The notes under the pieces: model-generated
The model's database searches: none
Seen by the model: the letters and a program-made list of their open reading frames with translations, nothing else
What the model was told of the DNA's origin: nothing
Assembly (NCBI RefSeq): GCF_947495275.1
Contig: NZ_CANLYL010000005.1
Span: 1-64,000, forward strand
Length of the DNA: 64,000 bases
Origin: an uncultured Roseobacter sp.
Lineage (GTDB): Bacteria > Pseudomonadota > Alphaproteobacteria > Rhodobacterales > Rhodobacteraceae
Direction: 5' to 3'
Shown here: positions 15,391 through 26,337 of the stretch, one piece after another
How positions within the stretch are numbered: position 1 is the first letter of the stretch
Layout: each line of letters opens with the position of its first letter
Made by a program: the position numbers and the translations under genes

Positions 15391-16623
15391 ATGATCGGTC
15401 GTAAACACTCACAGAGTGTTGAGGAGAAAGTCGAACGCAAGGCGTTCGATGATTTCGAATTGCGACTTGGTGATGTGATGCGCGGCGAACGCGCAACGAT
15501 GGGTAAATCTCTTCTCGATGTTCAGCGCGAATTGCGCATCAAAGCTGCCTATATTGCTGCCATTGAAAATTGTGATCCCGACGCATTTGACACGCCCGGT
15601 TTTATCGCCGGCTACGTGCGATCTTATGCGCGCTACCTCGGTATGGATCCTGACGAAGCTTTCGAGGCTTTTTGCGAAGAGAGCGGCTTTGCTGTTGCCC
15701 ATGGAATGTCTGCAAAGGCGTCCGTCGTTAAAAAATCAGGTCGGCCAGAGCGTGTTGGACTGCCGGGTGACGGCGACTTGTTCAAACGTCCCAATACGCC
15801 ATTCATCCCGGCGCGAGATGGCTTTTTCTCAGGTATCGAACCCTCGGCGATCGGATCCTCTTTGGTGCTGATCGCGCTGATCTCCGCGATCGGTTTTGGT
15901 GGCTATTCGGTGTTGCAGGAAGTCCAGCGCGTGCAGGTGGCACCGGTTGAACAGACGCCGATTGTGCTCTCTGACCTTGATCCGCTGGATGGGGTGCTGG
16001 CAGCAGCGCCGGATACAACATCATCCGAACCGGGCGTTGCAGATGCACCTCGCGCGGCCGCCCTTGAGCGCCTCTACCGGCCCCAAGCGCTGGATGTACC
16101 CGTGCTTGTCGCACGCGATGCACCTATCTCCACAATTGACCCCAGCACCATCGGCAATTTTGCAAGTGCTGTTGACGCACCGTTGACGGCGCCGGTTTCT
16201 TTTGCCGGTGCAATTGACTCGACGGTTACCGCCGGTCTGGCGGCAACGCCGCAGGTTCCTCAGGTCGTGGTTGCGCCGGGCCCTGCGTTGAGGATGGTCG
16301 CGGTGCGCCCCTCCTGGGTGCGCGTCAGCGCAGCCGATGGCACCGTTATCTACGAGACGATCATGGAGCCGGGTGAAACTTGGGATGCCCCGGCCAGTGA
16401 AGAACCCCCTGTCTTGCGGACGGGCGAAAGCGGCGCAATATATTTTGCGCTGAATGGGGAATATTACGGGCCCGTCGGAAAGACCGGCGTCGTGACGTCA
16501 AATCTGCCGCTTGAGGTTGAAGCTCTGAAGTCGCGTTATACCGTAGCCGATCTGTCAGCGGATGAAGCCCTGGCGACCACGGTTGTGGAATTGCAGCTCC
16601 CGCTTGTTCCGGCGACCGAATAG
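15391..16623 (+). CDS. rodZ: RodZ-like cytoskeleton-associated protein (HTH_25, DUF4115)
   Basis: A membrane protein of 410 residues that would link MreB to the cell-shape machinery. The N-terminal helix-turn-helix (about 28-95) reads LGDVMRGERATMGKSLLDVQ and FIAGYVRSYARYLGMDPDEA. A single membrane helix follows near 152-172 (LVLIALISAIGFGGYSVL), then a long low-complexity Pro/Ala-rich periplasmic stretch, and a C-terminal DUF4115 domain (RPSWVRVSAADGTVIYETIM). It lies directly upstream of ispG, a common arrangement in proteobacteria. Confidence 0.85.
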   Translation: MIGRKHSQSVEEKVERKAFDDFELRLGDVMRGERATMGKSLLDVQRELRIKAAYIAAIENCDPDAFDTPGFIAGYVRSYARYLGMDPDEAFEAFCEESGFAVAHGMSAKASVVKKSGRPERVGLPGDGDLFKRPNTPFIPARDGFFSGIEPSAIGSSLVLIALISAIGFGGYSVLQEVQRVQVAPVEQTPIVLSDLDPLDGVLAAAPDTTSSEPGVADAPRAAALERLYRPQALDVPVLVARDAPISTIDPSTIGNFASAVDAPLTAPVSFAGAIDSTVTAGLAATPQVPQVVVAPGPALRMVAVRPSWVRVSAADGTVIYETIMEPGETWDAPASEEPPVLRTGESGAIYFALNGEYYGPVGKTGVVTSNLPLEVEALKSRYTVADLSADEALATTVVELQLPLVPATE

Positions 16624-16710
16624 TTCTTTTTCGAATTTCAATGCGGCCATTGCAGGCTGGGGCATGACGCTCTATTTTGACAGGTAACTTTCCTGTGCAA
16701 AGGACAGCAG

Positions 16711-17841
16711 ATGTCGCTGAACCACGTACGTCCCTGGCGGAATATTTATCGGCGAACGTCACGTCAGATCATGGTTGGCAACGTACCGGTTGGCGGCGAT
16801 GCCCCGATCACGGTCCAGACAATGACAAACACGCTCACGACGGACATCAAGGCAACCATTGCCCAGGTTCAGGCTGCGACCGATGCCGGTGCCGATATCG
16901 TCAGGATTTCGGTGCCTGATGAGGCGTCCTCAAAAGCGCTGCGTCACATCGTGCCCGAAGTTTCAGTGCCCATCGTTGCGGACATTCATTTTCACTACAA
17001 ACGCGGCATTGAAGCGGCCGAGGCGGGGGCTGCCTGCCTGCGGATCAACCCCGGCAACATTGGCAATGAATCCAGGGTCAAAGATGTCATCAAGGCGGCG
17101 CGGGATCATAATTGTTCGATCAGGATCGGCGTCAATGCCGGGAGCCTAGAGAAACATCTGCTCGACAAATACGGAGAGCCTTGCCCCGATGCGATGGTGG
17201 AATCCGGCCTCGATCATATCAAAATTCTGCAAGACAATGACTTTCATGAATTCAAGATCAGCTGCAAAGCCTCCGATGTCTTCATGGCGGCGGCGGCGTA
17301 TCAGCAGTTGGCCGAAGCCACTGATGCGCCGATCCATCTCGGCATCACGGAAGCAGGTGGCCTGACTTCCGGGACCATTAAATCGGCGATTGGCCTTGGC
17401 AACCTGCTTTGGATGGGCATCGGTGATACGATCCGGGTCAGTTTATCCGCTGATCCGGTTGAAGAGGTTAAAGTTGGCTACGAAATTCTCAAATCACTGG
17501 GGTTGCGCCACCGCGGGGTGAATATCATCAGCTGCCCCAGTTGTGCACGCCAGGGCTTTGACGTGATCAAGACAGTGGAGAAGCTGGAAAAACGGCTTGA
17601 ACATATCAAAACGCCGATGAGCCTCAGCATCATTGGTTGTGTGGTGAACGGCCCCGGCGAGGCGCTGATGACGGATGTGGGCTTCACCGGCGGTGGCGCG
17701 GGTTCGGGAATGGTCTATCTGGCGGGCAAACAAAGCCACAAGATGGACAATGAAAAGATGATCGACCACATCGTTGAGCAGGTTGAGGCGCGCGCGGCGA
17801 TACTGGATGCGGAAAACAGCGTGCCTAATGCCGCTGAATAG
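16711..17841 (+). CDS. ispG: 4-hydroxy-3-methylbut-2-en-1-yl diphosphate synthase (GcpE)
   Basis: Iron-sulfur enzyme of the MEP isoprenoid pathway, making HMBPP from MEcPP. The 376 residues begin with the TIM-barrel part ([38 protein letters not shown]). They end with the cluster-binding domain: [10 protein letters not shown] (Cys about 274 and 277) and [10 protein letters not shown] (Cys about 309), giving the expected three cysteines, with the usual Glu following. Length is typical. It lies about 90 bases downstream of rodZ on the same strand. Confidence 0.96.
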   Translation: MSLNHVRPWRNIYRRTSRQIMVGNVPVGGDAPITVQTMTNTLTTDIKATIAQVQAATDAGADIVRISVPDEASSKALRHIVPEVSVPIVADIHFHYKRGIEAAEAGAACLRINPGNIGNESRVKDVIKAARDHNCSIRIGVNAGSLEKHLLDKYGEPCPDAMVESGLDHIKILQDNDFHEFKISCKASDVFMAAAAYQQLAEATDAPIHLGITEAGGLTSGTIKSAIGLGNLLWMGIGDTIRVSLSADPVEEVKVGYEILKSLGLRHRGVNIISCPSCARQGFDVIKTVEKLEKRLEHIKTPMSLSIIGCVVNGPGEALMTDVGFTGGGAGSGMVYLAGKQSHKMDNEKMIDHIVEQVEARAAILDAENSVPNAAE

Positions 17842-17862
17842 GAAGCCACCCCATAGCCAACG

Positions 17863-18615
17863 TCAGAGGTCGCGTTTTTCCTCAAGGATTGCCCGCATCT
17901 GATCAAAGGGCAGGTAGCCGCGTAACATCTCATCGTGCATGACGAACGTGGGCGTTCCGGTGATCTGGAGTTTCTGGGCGAGGGCGCGCGTCGCGGCGAT
18001 TTCCTCCGTGATGGCGTCGTCATTCATGCGGTCTTCAATTGCTGCTGAATCGAGCCCATAGGTTGCGGCAAGCCGATGCAATGCGGGAAGTGTAATATCG
18101 CCGTTGAACGCCATCAGAGCGTCATGAAGTGATTTGTAAGCCTCGTCCCCGGCGAGCTGCTTGGCGGCGATGACATAGCGCGATGCCAGGACGGATTGCT
18201 CTCCGAGGATCGGGAATTCTTTGACCACAAACCTGATATTTCCGTCTGCTTCCAGCAGCTTTTCAACCTCACCATAAGCGCGTTTGCAGTAGCCGCAGCG
18301 ATAATCCATGAATTCCACCAAGGTAATATCGCCATCGGGGTTGCCGCCCACGAAAGAGAACCCGTCGTCAAAAAGCGCATCGGCATTGTCAGAAACCAAA
18401 GCCAGATCTGCTTCTTCCTGCGCTTCGGCCTGACGCTGTTCCAATGACCTTACCGCCTCCATGATCACTTCGGGATTTTCCAGAAGATAGGATCGGACCT
18501 CTGCTCGAAAAAGGGCGCGTTCCTCGGCTGACATGGTTTCCAGATCAAGCGCTGCAGAAGGGCCGGCAAATGCAGTGGCCATCACGATTGCGGCCGGGGC
18601 CAGACGTTTGAGCAT
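17863..18615 (-). CDS. DsbA-family periplasmic thiol oxidoreductase (Com1-like)
   Basis: Thioredoxin-fold protein of 250 residues with a signal peptide (MLKRLAPAAIVMATAFAGPSAA). An N-terminal helical extension (SYLLENPEVIMEAVRSLEQRQ) is typical of Com1/DSBA-like proteins. The active site reads YRCGYCKR near residue 110, and the cis-proline loop ITGTPTFVM near 215. I start at ATG 18615, preceded by AAGGAG at eight bases. It follows the M48-TPR protease gene by four bases, so both act in envelope protein quality control. The dsbB gene is elsewhere in the window. Confidence 0.87.
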   Translation of the reverse strand: MLKRLAPAAIVMATAFAGPSAALDLETMSAEERALFRAEVRSYLLENPEVIMEAVRSLEQRQAEAQEEADLALVSDNADALFDDGFSFVGGNPDGDITLVEFMDYRCGYCKRAYGEVEKLLEADGNIRFVVKEFPILGEQSVLASRYVIAAKQLAGDEAYKSLHDALMAFNGDITLPALHRLAATYGLDSAAIEDRMNDDAITEEIAATRALAQKLQITGTPTFVMHDEMLRGYLPFDQMRAILEEKRDL

Positions 18616-18619
18616 TGGA

Positions 18620-19951
18620 TTATCTCCTTTTTTCAGCGCGTTCAGATGCAATCAACACATCCTGCGCTCTTTGCCAAGGGCCGGAGCCAGTGGGCAATAA
18701 ATCTACGGCCCGTTTGGCGTGAATGCCCGCATCTTTCAGACGGCCCGAAAGCGCATAGCGCTCTGCGGTCACCAATGCCGCCATGCCGGTTTGTCCGGAC
18801 TTTGCGTAGGCCACGGACAAATCCCGCAACATGGACCCATCCCTGAAATCAATTGAACGCGCTTTTTCAAGCGTTTGCTTGGCTTTCTTGATGTTTCCAC
18901 TGGCCAGCAGGGCACGGCCATAGCCCGATAGCAACAAGGCGTCATTGGGTGCCAGTTGAACGCCGCGGCCATAGGCGGCTGCGGCTGCGCTAAAATTCCG
19001 GGTTTCGATCAGAATTTGCCCGCGCTGGTCGTGGTAAAACGGGTCACTTGGCCGCGCGGCGATGGCGGCGTCAATCGCGCGCAGGGCCTGTTTTGTGCGG
19101 GACTGTCGATGCTCCGCAACGGCTTCGCGTAGCAGACGGACATCCTTGTAGGGGCTCTCTTTCAATCGTCGCAAGGTCCATTTGGGATTGCGGGTATAGG
19201 CGCTGAGCTTTCCTTTGACCCGTTCAAACCAATAGCTGGCTGTGGGATCTTCCGCGCCGGTATTGCCATATGCGGCCACAAACCCTTCTACGGCACGCAG
19301 ACGATCCCGTGAAAGCGGATGGCTGCGCAAATAGGGGTCCTGACGTGATTCAGCCAGAATTTCCTGACCCCGGAACAGGTTCAAAATGTCGGACATGCCC
19401 TTGGGGTCAATGCCGGCAGATTTGAGAAACCGAATACCCGCCTGATCGGCAGAGGCTTCTTCAGCGCGGGTATGCTTGAAAAACCGCGCTTGAGCGGAAC
19501 TTTGAGTGCCGATGGCCAAACCGCCCGCAGCGTGTCCGTTGCCAGTGGCCGCTGCGACCGCCGATAAAGCCAGACCGAGGCCCGCAGCCGTGCGCGCTGC
19601 TTTCAAGTTGGTTAATCGGCGGGTGAGGTGACCGTTCACGATATGTGCGGCCTCATGCGCCAACACAGCCTGAAGCATGTCGGCCGACTCCATGCGATTG
19701 ATCAGCCCGTAATGTACGAAAATCGCATCGTTGCTAACGACAAAGGCATTCAAAGAGCTATCATTCACAACCAGTATCTTTACCCGGGAGGGGCTGAGGC
19801 CAGCCGCGCTGAGGACGGGGGCCGCAATTTGTTTGAGCCCATATTCGATATCGGCGTCGCGCAACAGGCTCTGGGCCTGCAGCGGTGTGACCACCAACCA
19901 CAGCATCATCACCGGGATTGACGTCAACCGAAAGAAGAGGTGAAAGAGCAT
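18620..19951 (-). CDS. M48 family metalloprotease with TPR repeats (BepA-like)
   Basis: Periplasmic zinc protease-chaperone of 443 residues. It has a signal peptide (cleavage after LQAQ near 27), the motif HEAAH (99-103), and the third ligand region RAEEASADQAGIRFL. The C-terminal half has helical TPR-type repeats (for example FYHDQRGQILIETRNFSAAAAAYGRG and ALLLSGYGRALLASGNIKKAKQ). Homologues such as BepA/YfgC assist outer-membrane protein assembly. It is divergent from the aminotransferase gene and precedes the DsbA-like gene. Confidence 0.88.
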   Translation of the reverse strand: MLFHLFFRLTSIPVMMLWLVVTPLQAQSLLRDADIEYGLKQIAAPVLSAAGLSPSRVKILVVNDSSLNAFVVSNDAIFVHYGLINRMESADMLQAVLAHEAAHIVNGHLTRRLTNLKAARTAAGLGLALSAVAAATGNGHAAGGLAIGTQSSAQARFFKHTRAEEASADQAGIRFLKSAGIDPKGMSDILNLFRGQEILAESRQDPYLRSHPLSRDRLRAVEGFVAAYGNTGAEDPTASYWFERVKGKLSAYTRNPKWTLRRLKESPYKDVRLLREAVAEHRQSRTKQALRAIDAAIAARPSDPFYHDQRGQILIETRNFSAAAAAYGRGVQLAPNDALLLSGYGRALLASGNIKKAKQTLEKARSIDFRDGSMLRDLSVAYAKSGQTGMAALVTAERYALSGRLKDAGIHAKRAVDLLPTGSGPWQRAQDVLIASERAEKRR

Positions 19952-19974
19952 GACCCTGAGAGTGGAATGAATTC

Positions 19975-21117
19975 ATGCGCAGTTCAAGAAGATCGTCTGT
20001 TGATCCCTTCATTGTGATGGATGTGATGGAGGCGGCGCGACGTCTGGAAGACACCGGGCGCAGGGTTATTCACATGGAAGTTGGTCAACCCGGGACGGGC
20101 GCGCCGCAGGGGGCGTCAAGAGCGCTCAGTCAGGCCATGAAGGCCGCCCCACTTGGCTATACCGTGGCATTGGGCTTGCCCGCGCTGCGTGCCAGGATCG
20201 CCAGAATGTACGGTGAATGGTACGACGTTGATCTTAATCCTGAGAGGGTGGTGATTACGCCGGGATCGTCGGGCGGATTTTTGCTGGCCTTTACCGCGCT
20301 TTTCGATACCGGCGATCGGGTTGGCATAGGCGCACCCGGTTATCCCAGCTATCGGCAGATTCTCAGCGCCCTCGACCTCGTTCCCGTTGATTTGCCCACC
20401 GCGCTTGAAAACCGTTATCAGCCGGTATCCGATGACTTTGCCCATCTGGATCTGGCGGGCCTTATGGTGGCTTCGCCTGCAAACCCGACCGGAACGATGC
20501 TGGATGAACCCGCAATGCAGGCATTGATCGACGCGGCACAGGGGCAGGGTGCTTCGTTCATCTCGGATGAGATTTACCACGGCATTGAGTATGAAGCGAA
20601 AGCGGTGACTGCGTTACAGATCACCGATGAAACCTATGTCATCAATTCGTTTTCGAAGTTTTTTTCGATGACAGGATGGCGTGTCGGTTGGATGGTCGTG
20701 CCCGAGGATCACGTCCGCGTGGTTGAGCGCATTGCGCAAAACATGTTCATTTGTGCGCCGCATGCCAGTCAGATTGCGGCACTCGCGGCGATGGACGAAG
20801 AGGGCGAGTTGCAAGCCAATCTCGACGTTTACCGCGCCAACCGCGCCTTGATGCTGGAGGGGCTTGCCGACGCCGGGTTTACCCGCATTGCGCCGCCTGA
20901 CGGTGCGTTCTACGTCTATGCCGACGTGTCGGATCTGACACAGGACAGCCGGGCATTTGCCGCAGAAATTTTGCAGGAGGCTGGCGTTGCCGTGACCCCG
21001 GGACTGGATTTCGATCCCCTGCGAGGGCACAGCACGTTGCGGTTCTCATACGCCCGCAGCACGGCGGACATCATCGAAGGTCTGGCTCGCCTCAAGGAAT
21101 TCATGCATCGGCGTTGA
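19975..21117 (+). CDS. Class I/II pyridoxal-phosphate aminotransferase
   Basis: A fold-type I aminotransferase of 380 residues. Readable landmarks are GYTVALGLPALRARIA, the PNPTGT-like ASPANPTGTML, ISDEIYHGIEY (PLP ring aspartate and tyrosine), NSFSKFFSMTGWRVGW with the Schiff-base lysine near 224, and the C-terminal arginine in LRFSYARS. The amino acid substrate cannot be fixed; the general pattern is of the aspartate/alanine aminotransferase group. The stop overlaps an open frame leading into the amidase gene, whose own start is further on. Confidence 0.88.
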   Translation: MRSSRRSSVDPFIVMDVMEAARRLEDTGRRVIHMEVGQPGTGAPQGASRALSQAMKAAPLGYTVALGLPALRARIARMYGEWYDVDLNPERVVITPGSSGGFLLAFTALFDTGDRVGIGAPGYPSYRQILSALDLVPVDLPTALENRYQPVSDDFAHLDLAGLMVASPANPTGTMLDEPAMQALIDAAQGQGASFISDEIYHGIEYEAKAVTALQITDETYVINSFSKFFSMTGWRVGWMVVPEDHVRVVERIAQNMFICAPHASQIAALAAMDEEGELQANLDVYRANRALMLEGLADAGFTRIAPPDGAFYVYADVSDLTQDSRAFAAEILQEAGVAVTPGLDFDPLRGHSTLRFSYARSTADIIEGLARLKEFMHRR

Positions 21118-21179
21118 TCGGGGATTCCCTCCGGGCCGCGGCTGAGGTACGGTGCGCAAAACAACCGGCAGAGCAGTTG

Positions 21180-22397
21180 ATGACCCGGACAAGAACCTTT
21201 CTCGCATGTCTTGCGCTGATTTTGACGCCCCCTGTGGCGTCTCAGGATTTAACCGCGATCGCGCGCGTCGACGTGGATGCAAGCGGCATCGAAGAGGGAT
21301 GGTTCGGCGGTGCAAAGTTCACATTGCAGCTCAGTCAGGGCGTTCCCTACCGTGTTTTTACGCTGAGTGATCCGCCGCGCCTGGTCATTGATTTCAGAGA
21401 GGTCGACTGGACGGGCGTCCGGTCAGGCGATTTCCTGCAGGACGACGGCATGATCAGTGATCTGCGTTTCGGCAGTTTCCAGCCCGGGTGGTCGCGACTG
21501 GTGGCGGATATGACTGATCCGCTGCTGCCTGAAAGTATTGGCATGATGATTGATCCTGCCACCGGGCGCGCGACGTTGGAGATTGCGCTGGGTCAGACCT
21601 CGCCAGAGGAGTTTTCCGCAAAGTCAGGCGCTCCTCAGGATGCGCTTTGGCCTGCTCCCCCACGTGCGGACATTGTGGCACCGGTCGCGGATGAGCGCTT
21701 TGTGGTGGCCATTGATCCGGGGCACGGCGGCGTTGATCCGGGTGCGGAGCGCGAAGAGGTCGCCGAGAAAGACCTGATGCTGAAGATCGCATTTGAATTG
21801 CGCGAAGAATTGCTGCGGTCCGGTCAGGCAGACGTCGTTCTGACCCGGGAAGCAGACACATTTGTCTCGCTGGAGGGGCGCGTGGCGATCGCACATCGGG
21901 CGGGTGCAGATGTGTTTTTGTCGCTCCACGCCGATGCGCTCAGTCAGGGCGGTGCGCAGGGGGCTACGGTCTACACATTGTCCGATGAGGCGAGTGACAC
22001 CGCTACAGCACATCTGGCGGCGCGACATAACCGAGCGGATATCATCGCAGGGACCGATCTGACCGGGTCAGATGATCAGATTGCCAGTGTTCTGCTTGAT
22101 CTGGCGCGTCAGGAAACCGAACCCCGCTCAGCCGCTTTGGCGCACCAACTGGCACAGGGCATGGCGGATGCCGGGGGGCCGATGAATCGCAGACCCCTGC
22201 GTAAGGCAGGGTTTTCGGTTCTGAAATCTGCGGATATTCCATCCGTTCTGGTGGAGGTCGGATTTCTGTCCAGCGAGCGGGATCTGACCAATTTGCTTGA
22301 TCCGGTTTGGCGCGCGGGGATTGTTGATGGCATGGTTCAGGCGATTTTGACGTGGCGTGACGCAGATGCGGCAAAACGACCGCTGGTTCGACAATAG
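21180..22397 (+). CDS. N-acetylmuramoyl-L-alanine amidase (AmiC type)
   Basis: A periplasmic zinc amidase that cleaves the peptide stem from murein during cell separation. The 405 residues comprise a signal peptide (MTRTRTFLACLALILTPPVASQ), an AMIN domain of about 100 residues that targets the division site, and the Amidase_3 catalytic domain. That domain has FVVAIDPGHGGVDPGA (His ligand), FLSLHADAL (His ligand) and the closing PSVLVEVGFLSS (catalytic Glu). I take ATG 21180 because it gives a clean signal peptide. PBP1A follows on the same strand with its own promoter. Confidence 0.92.
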   Translation: MTRTRTFLACLALILTPPVASQDLTAIARVDVDASGIEEGWFGGAKFTLQLSQGVPYRVFTLSDPPRLVIDFREVDWTGVRSGDFLQDDGMISDLRFGSFQPGWSRLVADMTDPLLPESIGMMIDPATGRATLEIALGQTSPEEFSAKSGAPQDALWPAPPRADIVAPVADERFVVAIDPGHGGVDPGAEREEVAEKDLMLKIAFELREELLRSGQADVVLTREADTFVSLEGRVAIAHRAGADVFLSLHADALSQGGAQGATVYTLSDEASDTATAHLAARHNRADIIAGTDLTGSDDQIASVLLDLARQETEPRSAALAHQLAQGMADAGGPMNRRPLRKAGFSVLKSADIPSVLVEVGFLSSERDLTNLLDPVWRAGIVDGMVQAILTWRDADAAKRPLVRQ

Positions 22398-22451
22398 CAT
22401 CAAAGCGCCTGAAACAGGCAGTTTCCAGCCATTTGTGTCAGCTATCGTGTT

Positions 22452-22480
22452 TTGACCATTGGACCGGCAATCCCTATATG
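22452..22480 (+). promoter_or_regulatory. Housekeeping promoter of the PBP1A gene
   Basis: TTGACC (22452-22457) and TATATG (22475-22480) have a 17-base spacer. Transcription would start near 22487, about 28 bases before the chosen TTG start, which rules out the ATG at 22479 as start codon. Confidence 0.6.
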
Positions 22481-22514
22481 AAGAGGGTATCACAAGCACA
22501 AAGCGAGTATCCTC

Positions 22515-25070
22515 TTGTTGCGATTCATCCTGTCCTTTTTTGGCGGCATCTTTACGACGATCACCATGGCCATCGGGATGGTCGCGCTCACCGTGGGCGC
22601 GATCTTCTGGATGTATGGCCGGGATTTGCCCAGTCACGAATCGTTGGCGCAATATTCGCCCCCCACGATCAGCAGAATCTATTCCGGTCAGGGGCAGATC
22701 ATTGATGAATTTGCCAAGGAGCGTCGTCTTTTTGCGCCAGCGGACACGATCCCCGATCTGGTCAAACAGGCGTTCATCTCCGCTGAGGACAAGAACTTCT
22801 ATACTCATGATGGCTATGATCTGCGCGGCATTGGCGCCGCAGCCGTGGATGCGGTGCGGTCGCGGGGCAAAGACGTGCGCGGGGCCTCCACGATCACTCA
22901 GCAGGTCATGAAAAACTTCCTGCTGTCGGGGGACAGGCAGGCAGAACGCAAGATCAAAGAGATCATTCTGGCCGCCCGACTGGAGGAAACGCTGAGCAAA
23001 GAGCAAATTCTTGAACTTTACCTCAACGAAATTTTCCTCGGACAGAACTCCTACGGTGTTGCCGCAGCGTCGCAGACCTATTTTAATAAGCCCTTGAGCG
23101 ATCTTGAGCCGCATGAAGCGGCATTTCTGGCCTCTCTGCCCAAGGCGCCCAGTGATTACCACCCGGTACGCCAGAAGGATCGGCTGGAGGCGCGGCGCAA
23201 TTTCGTGCTCAAGGAAATGATGGAGAACGGCTATATCGACACCGCGACCTATGAGGTCGAAGTGGCGAGCCCGGTCAGATCCGTCCAGAACGGCGATTTC
23301 GACAGTTTCAAAGCCGAGCTACCGCCGCGTGATTACTTTACCGATGAAATCCGTCGCCAGTTGACCGAAGATTTTGGCGAAGGCGAGTTTTTCACTGGCG
23401 GTCTGACGGTGCGCGCCACGATTGACCAGGAACTGCAGCCGGTCGCGGCCATGTCCTTGCGGCGGGCGCTGGAAGATTACGACCGGTCGCAGGGCATTTG
23501 GCGGGAAGCCCGGATCAAGATTGATCCTGAGCGTTTGCAGGATGAGGAAAGCTGGCGCACAGCGCTGTCCGAGACCAAGATCGCCCGAGATATCGAGCTT
23601 GACGGCCCCTGGTATCCGGCAGTGGTTTTATCGCTAGGTGACAACGATGCCCGTATCGGCATCGAAGGCGTGACCGAGGACGAAGACGGCCATTTCATCA
23701 CGGCCAAAGATGTGGGTTGGGCGCGCAAGAAGCCCATTGAGGGCAAGCTGCGATCCAAAGCGAAGGTTGCAGGGGACTTGCTGGAGGTCGGTGATGTGGT
23801 GCATGTGCGCGCCATCACCAAGGACGAGGACGGCACCTTCGTGCGCTGGTCGCTGCGGCAGGTGCCGCGCGTTCAGGGCGGCTTTGTCGCTATGGACGTC
23901 AATACCGGCCGTGTTCTGGCGATGCAGGGCGGGTTTTCCTACCAGTCCAGCGTGTTCAATCGCGCAACGCAAGCCAAGCGCCAGCCGGGTTCCAGCTTCA
24001 AACCCTTTGTCTATGCCTCGGCGCTGGACAGCGGTTATTCACCGGCCACGATCGTGGTGGACGCGCCGATCGAGATCAACACGCCGCAAGGGCTCTGGCG
24101 GCCACGCAATGCGTCCAATGAATTTTACGGCCCCACGCCCCTGCGCACCGGGATCGAACGCTCACGGAACCTGATGACCATTCGTCTGGCGCAAGAGGTC
24201 GGCATGGATGTGGTTGCCGATTATGCGGAGCGTTTTGGCGTTTATGACAACATGGGCACGTTTCTCGCCAACGCGCTTGGCTCGGAAGAAACCACGCTTT
24301 ACCGGATGGTGGCGGCCTATGCGATGTTTGCCAATGGCGGGGAGCGTGTGCAGCCCACACTTGTTGACCGGGTTCAGGACCGCTACGGCAAGACGATCTA
24401 CCGACATGACGACCGGCTATGCTATGACTGCGAATTGGCAAGTCTCGATGCGGGCATTCCGCCCAATATCATCTCCAATCGCGAACAGGTGATGGACCCG
24501 GTGACGGCCTATCAGTTGACCTCGATGATGCGCGGTGTGGTGGAACGCGGCACCGCAAGCCGGACCGTCAACCTGCCGGTACCGACAGCGGGCAAGACAG
24601 GCACCACCAATGAGGCCAAGGATGTCTGGTTCGTGGGCTTCACCAGCAATATCGTTGCAGGCTGTTACATTGGTTATGACCAGCCCCGCGGTCTCGGGCG
24701 CGGCGCGTCAGGGGGCGGCATGTGCGGCCCGGTGTTCCAGCGCTTCATGGAGGAGGCCACACAGAAATATGGTGGTGGCCCGTTCGAAGTGCCGCCCGGG
24801 GGGCATTTCATCAAGATCGACCGCTATACTGGTGCGCGTCTGCCCGATGACGCCAGCGGTGAGACCGTTGTGGCAGAATATTTCCGGGATGGCGAACAGC
24901 CGATCTTCGGACTGCTCTATGATGGCGGATTTGCCATGGGGGCAGATCTGCCGCTGTTCAAAGAGGTGGGCAGTGGCCAGACAACCCAAGTGACCACGTC
25001 TACCGGTGAAAAGACAACCGTGGGTCCAAAGGCGAATTTCGGCACCTTGAGCTCGGGGGGGCTTTATTAG
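22515..25070 (+). CDS. mrcA: Penicillin-binding protein 1A (bifunctional class A PBP)
   Basis: Polymerises and cross-links peptidoglycan in the periplasm, anchored by an N-terminal membrane helix (about 5-35). The 851 residues carry the glycosyltransferase domain ([14 protein letters not shown] with catalytic Glu near 91, then [11 protein letters not shown] and [13 protein letters not shown]). An OB-like insert follows, then the transpeptidase with SSFKPF (nucleophile Ser near 492), an SxN-type motif, and [10 protein letters not shown] (about 692). The start is a TTG, which fits the promoter just upstream. A length of about 850 is normal for alphaproteobacterial PBP1A. Confidence 0.94.
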   Translation: MLRFILSFFGGIFTTITMAIGMVALTVGAIFWMYGRDLPSHESLAQYSPPTISRIYSGQGQIIDEFAKERRLFAPADTIPDLVKQAFISAEDKNFYTHDGYDLRGIGAAAVDAVRSRGKDVRGASTITQQVMKNFLLSGDRQAERKIKEIILAARLEETLSKEQILELYLNEIFLGQNSYGVAAASQTYFNKPLSDLEPHEAAFLASLPKAPSDYHPVRQKDRLEARRNFVLKEMMENGYIDTATYEVEVASPVRSVQNGDFDSFKAELPPRDYFTDEIRRQLTEDFGEGEFFTGGLTVRATIDQELQPVAAMSLRRALEDYDRSQGIWREARIKIDPERLQDEESWRTALSETKIARDIELDGPWYPAVVLSLGDNDARIGIEGVTEDEDGHFITAKDVGWARKKPIEGKLRSKAKVAGDLLEVGDVVHVRAITKDEDGTFVRWSLRQVPRVQGGFVAMDVNTGRVLAMQGGFSYQSSVFNRATQAKRQPGSSFKPFVYASALDSGYSPATIVVDAPIEINTPQGLWRPRNASNEFYGPTPLRTGIERSRNLMTIRLAQEVGMDVVADYAERFGVYDNMGTFLANALGSEETTLYRMVAAYAMFANGGERVQPTLVDRVQDRYGKTIYRHDDRLCYDCELASLDAGIPPNIISNREQVMDPVTAYQLTSMMRGVVERGTASRTVNLPVPTAGKTGTTNEAKDVWFVGFTSNIVAGCYIGYDQPRGLGRGASGGGMCGPVFQRFMEEATQKYGGGPFEVPPGGHFIKIDRYTGARLPDDASGETVVAEYFRDGEQPIFGLLYDGGFAMGADLPLFKEVGSGQTTQVTTSTGEKTTVGPKANFGTLSSGGLY

Positions 25071-25153
25071 CGCAGCGGACCCATTGCCTCCCTTGCCGCT
25101 GGCTGGGCGCTGGTCTATCACGGCCTTCAGACGTAACGCCCGAGGCACATTCC

Positions 25154-26278
25154 ATGCGTGCAGACGCTCAAAACACCGCTGATCAGATCGAAAAATCCCT
25201 GGAACTTCTGGGGCAGCGGCTGGACGTCGAAACCGCGCCGTTTCGACTTGAGGAATTCAATGCGCGGGTGGAGGATCCGAACCTCTGGGACAACCCGGAC
25301 GCCGCGCAAAAGCTGATGCGCGACCGTCAGAACCTCGTTGATGCGATGGCGACCTACGACAGTATCAAGCAGGACCTCACCGACAATATCGAGCTTATCG
25401 AGCTGGGTGAGATGGAAGAAGATGCGGAGGTCATCGCCGACGCTGAGGCGGCATTGAAAGCTCTGGCCGAAAAAGCGGCGCAAAAAGAGCTTGAAGCGCT
25501 GCTTGATGGCGAAGCGGATGGCAATGACACCTTTCTGGAGGTCAATGCAGGGGCCGGGGGCACGGAAAGCTGCGACTGGGCCTCGATGCTGGCGCGCATG
25601 TACGTCCGTTGGGCGGAAAAGAAGGGCTACAAGGTTGAGTTGCAATCCGAGAGCGCCGGAGAAGAGGCGGGGATCAAATCGGCAACCTACAAGATCAGCG
25701 GGCAAAACGCCTACGGCTGGTTGAAATCAGAATCCGGTGTGCACCGTCTGGTGCGGATCTCCCCCTTTGATTCCGCCGCCAAACGCCACACGTCTTTCAC
25801 GTCCGTTTGGGTCTACCCGGTGGTGGATGACAATATCGACATAGACGTGAATCCGTCAGATATTCGAATTGATACCTATCGGTCCTCCGGGGCGGGTGGG
25901 CAGCACGTCAACACCACGGATTCTGCTGTGCGCATCACGCACCATCCGACCGGTATTGTCGTGACCAGCTCGGAAAAATCGCAGCACCAGAACCGTGACA
26001 TCGCCATGAAAGCGCTGAAGTCACGCCTTTACCAGCTGGAACTCGACCGCCGCAACGCGGCAATCAACGAAGCGCATGAAAACAAGGGCGATGCGGGATG
26101 GGGCAATCAGATTCGCTCGTATGTTCTGCAGCCCTATCAGATGGTCAAAGATCTGCGAACGAACTATGAAACCTCCGATACCAAGGGCGTCCTGGATGGC
26201 GATCTTGATGGGTTGATGGCCGCGACTCTCGCGCTTGACGTCTCTGGCAAAAGCCGCGCCGAAGCGCAGGGCGGGTAG
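25154..26278 (+). CDS. prfB: Peptide chain release factor 2
   Basis: Recognises UGA and UAA stop codons and triggers peptide release. The 374 residues contain the SPF tripeptide (RISPFDS, about 202) that reads the stop codon and GAGGQHVN (GGQ about 248) that enters the peptidyl transferase centre. The frame is continuous from ATG: where many bacteria have the programmed +1 frameshift (CUU UGA C), this gene reads CTG GAC GTC, so self-regulation by frameshifting is absent. It follows PBP1A by 83 bases. Confidence 0.96.
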   Translation: MRADAQNTADQIEKSLELLGQRLDVETAPFRLEEFNARVEDPNLWDNPDAAQKLMRDRQNLVDAMATYDSIKQDLTDNIELIELGEMEEDAEVIADAEAALKALAEKAAQKELEALLDGEADGNDTFLEVNAGAGGTESCDWASMLARMYVRWAEKKGYKVELQSESAGEEAGIKSATYKISGQNAYGWLKSESGVHRLVRISPFDSAAKRHTSFTSVWVYPVVDDNIDIDVNPSDIRIDTYRSSGAGGQHVNTTDSAVRITHHPTGIVVTSSEKSQHQNRDIAMKALKSRLYQLELDRRNAAINEAHENKGDAGWGNQIRSYVLQPYQMVKDLRTNYETSDTKGVLDGDLDGLMAATLALDVSGKSRAEAQGG

Positions 26279-26337
26279 GCGCTGATCCGGAGTTGACTTC
26301 CGTTTTATGGCGTTCATTCTCCGCATAAGGGGTTGCC

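Noticed and set aside
22479-22481. ATG upstream of PBP1A as start codon
   Set aside because: It overlaps the -10 hexamer of the promoter and is in a different frame.
22128-23162. Minus-strand frame of 344 codons over the amidase and PBP1A genes
   Set aside because: Crosses two well-supported genes antisense and resembles no family.
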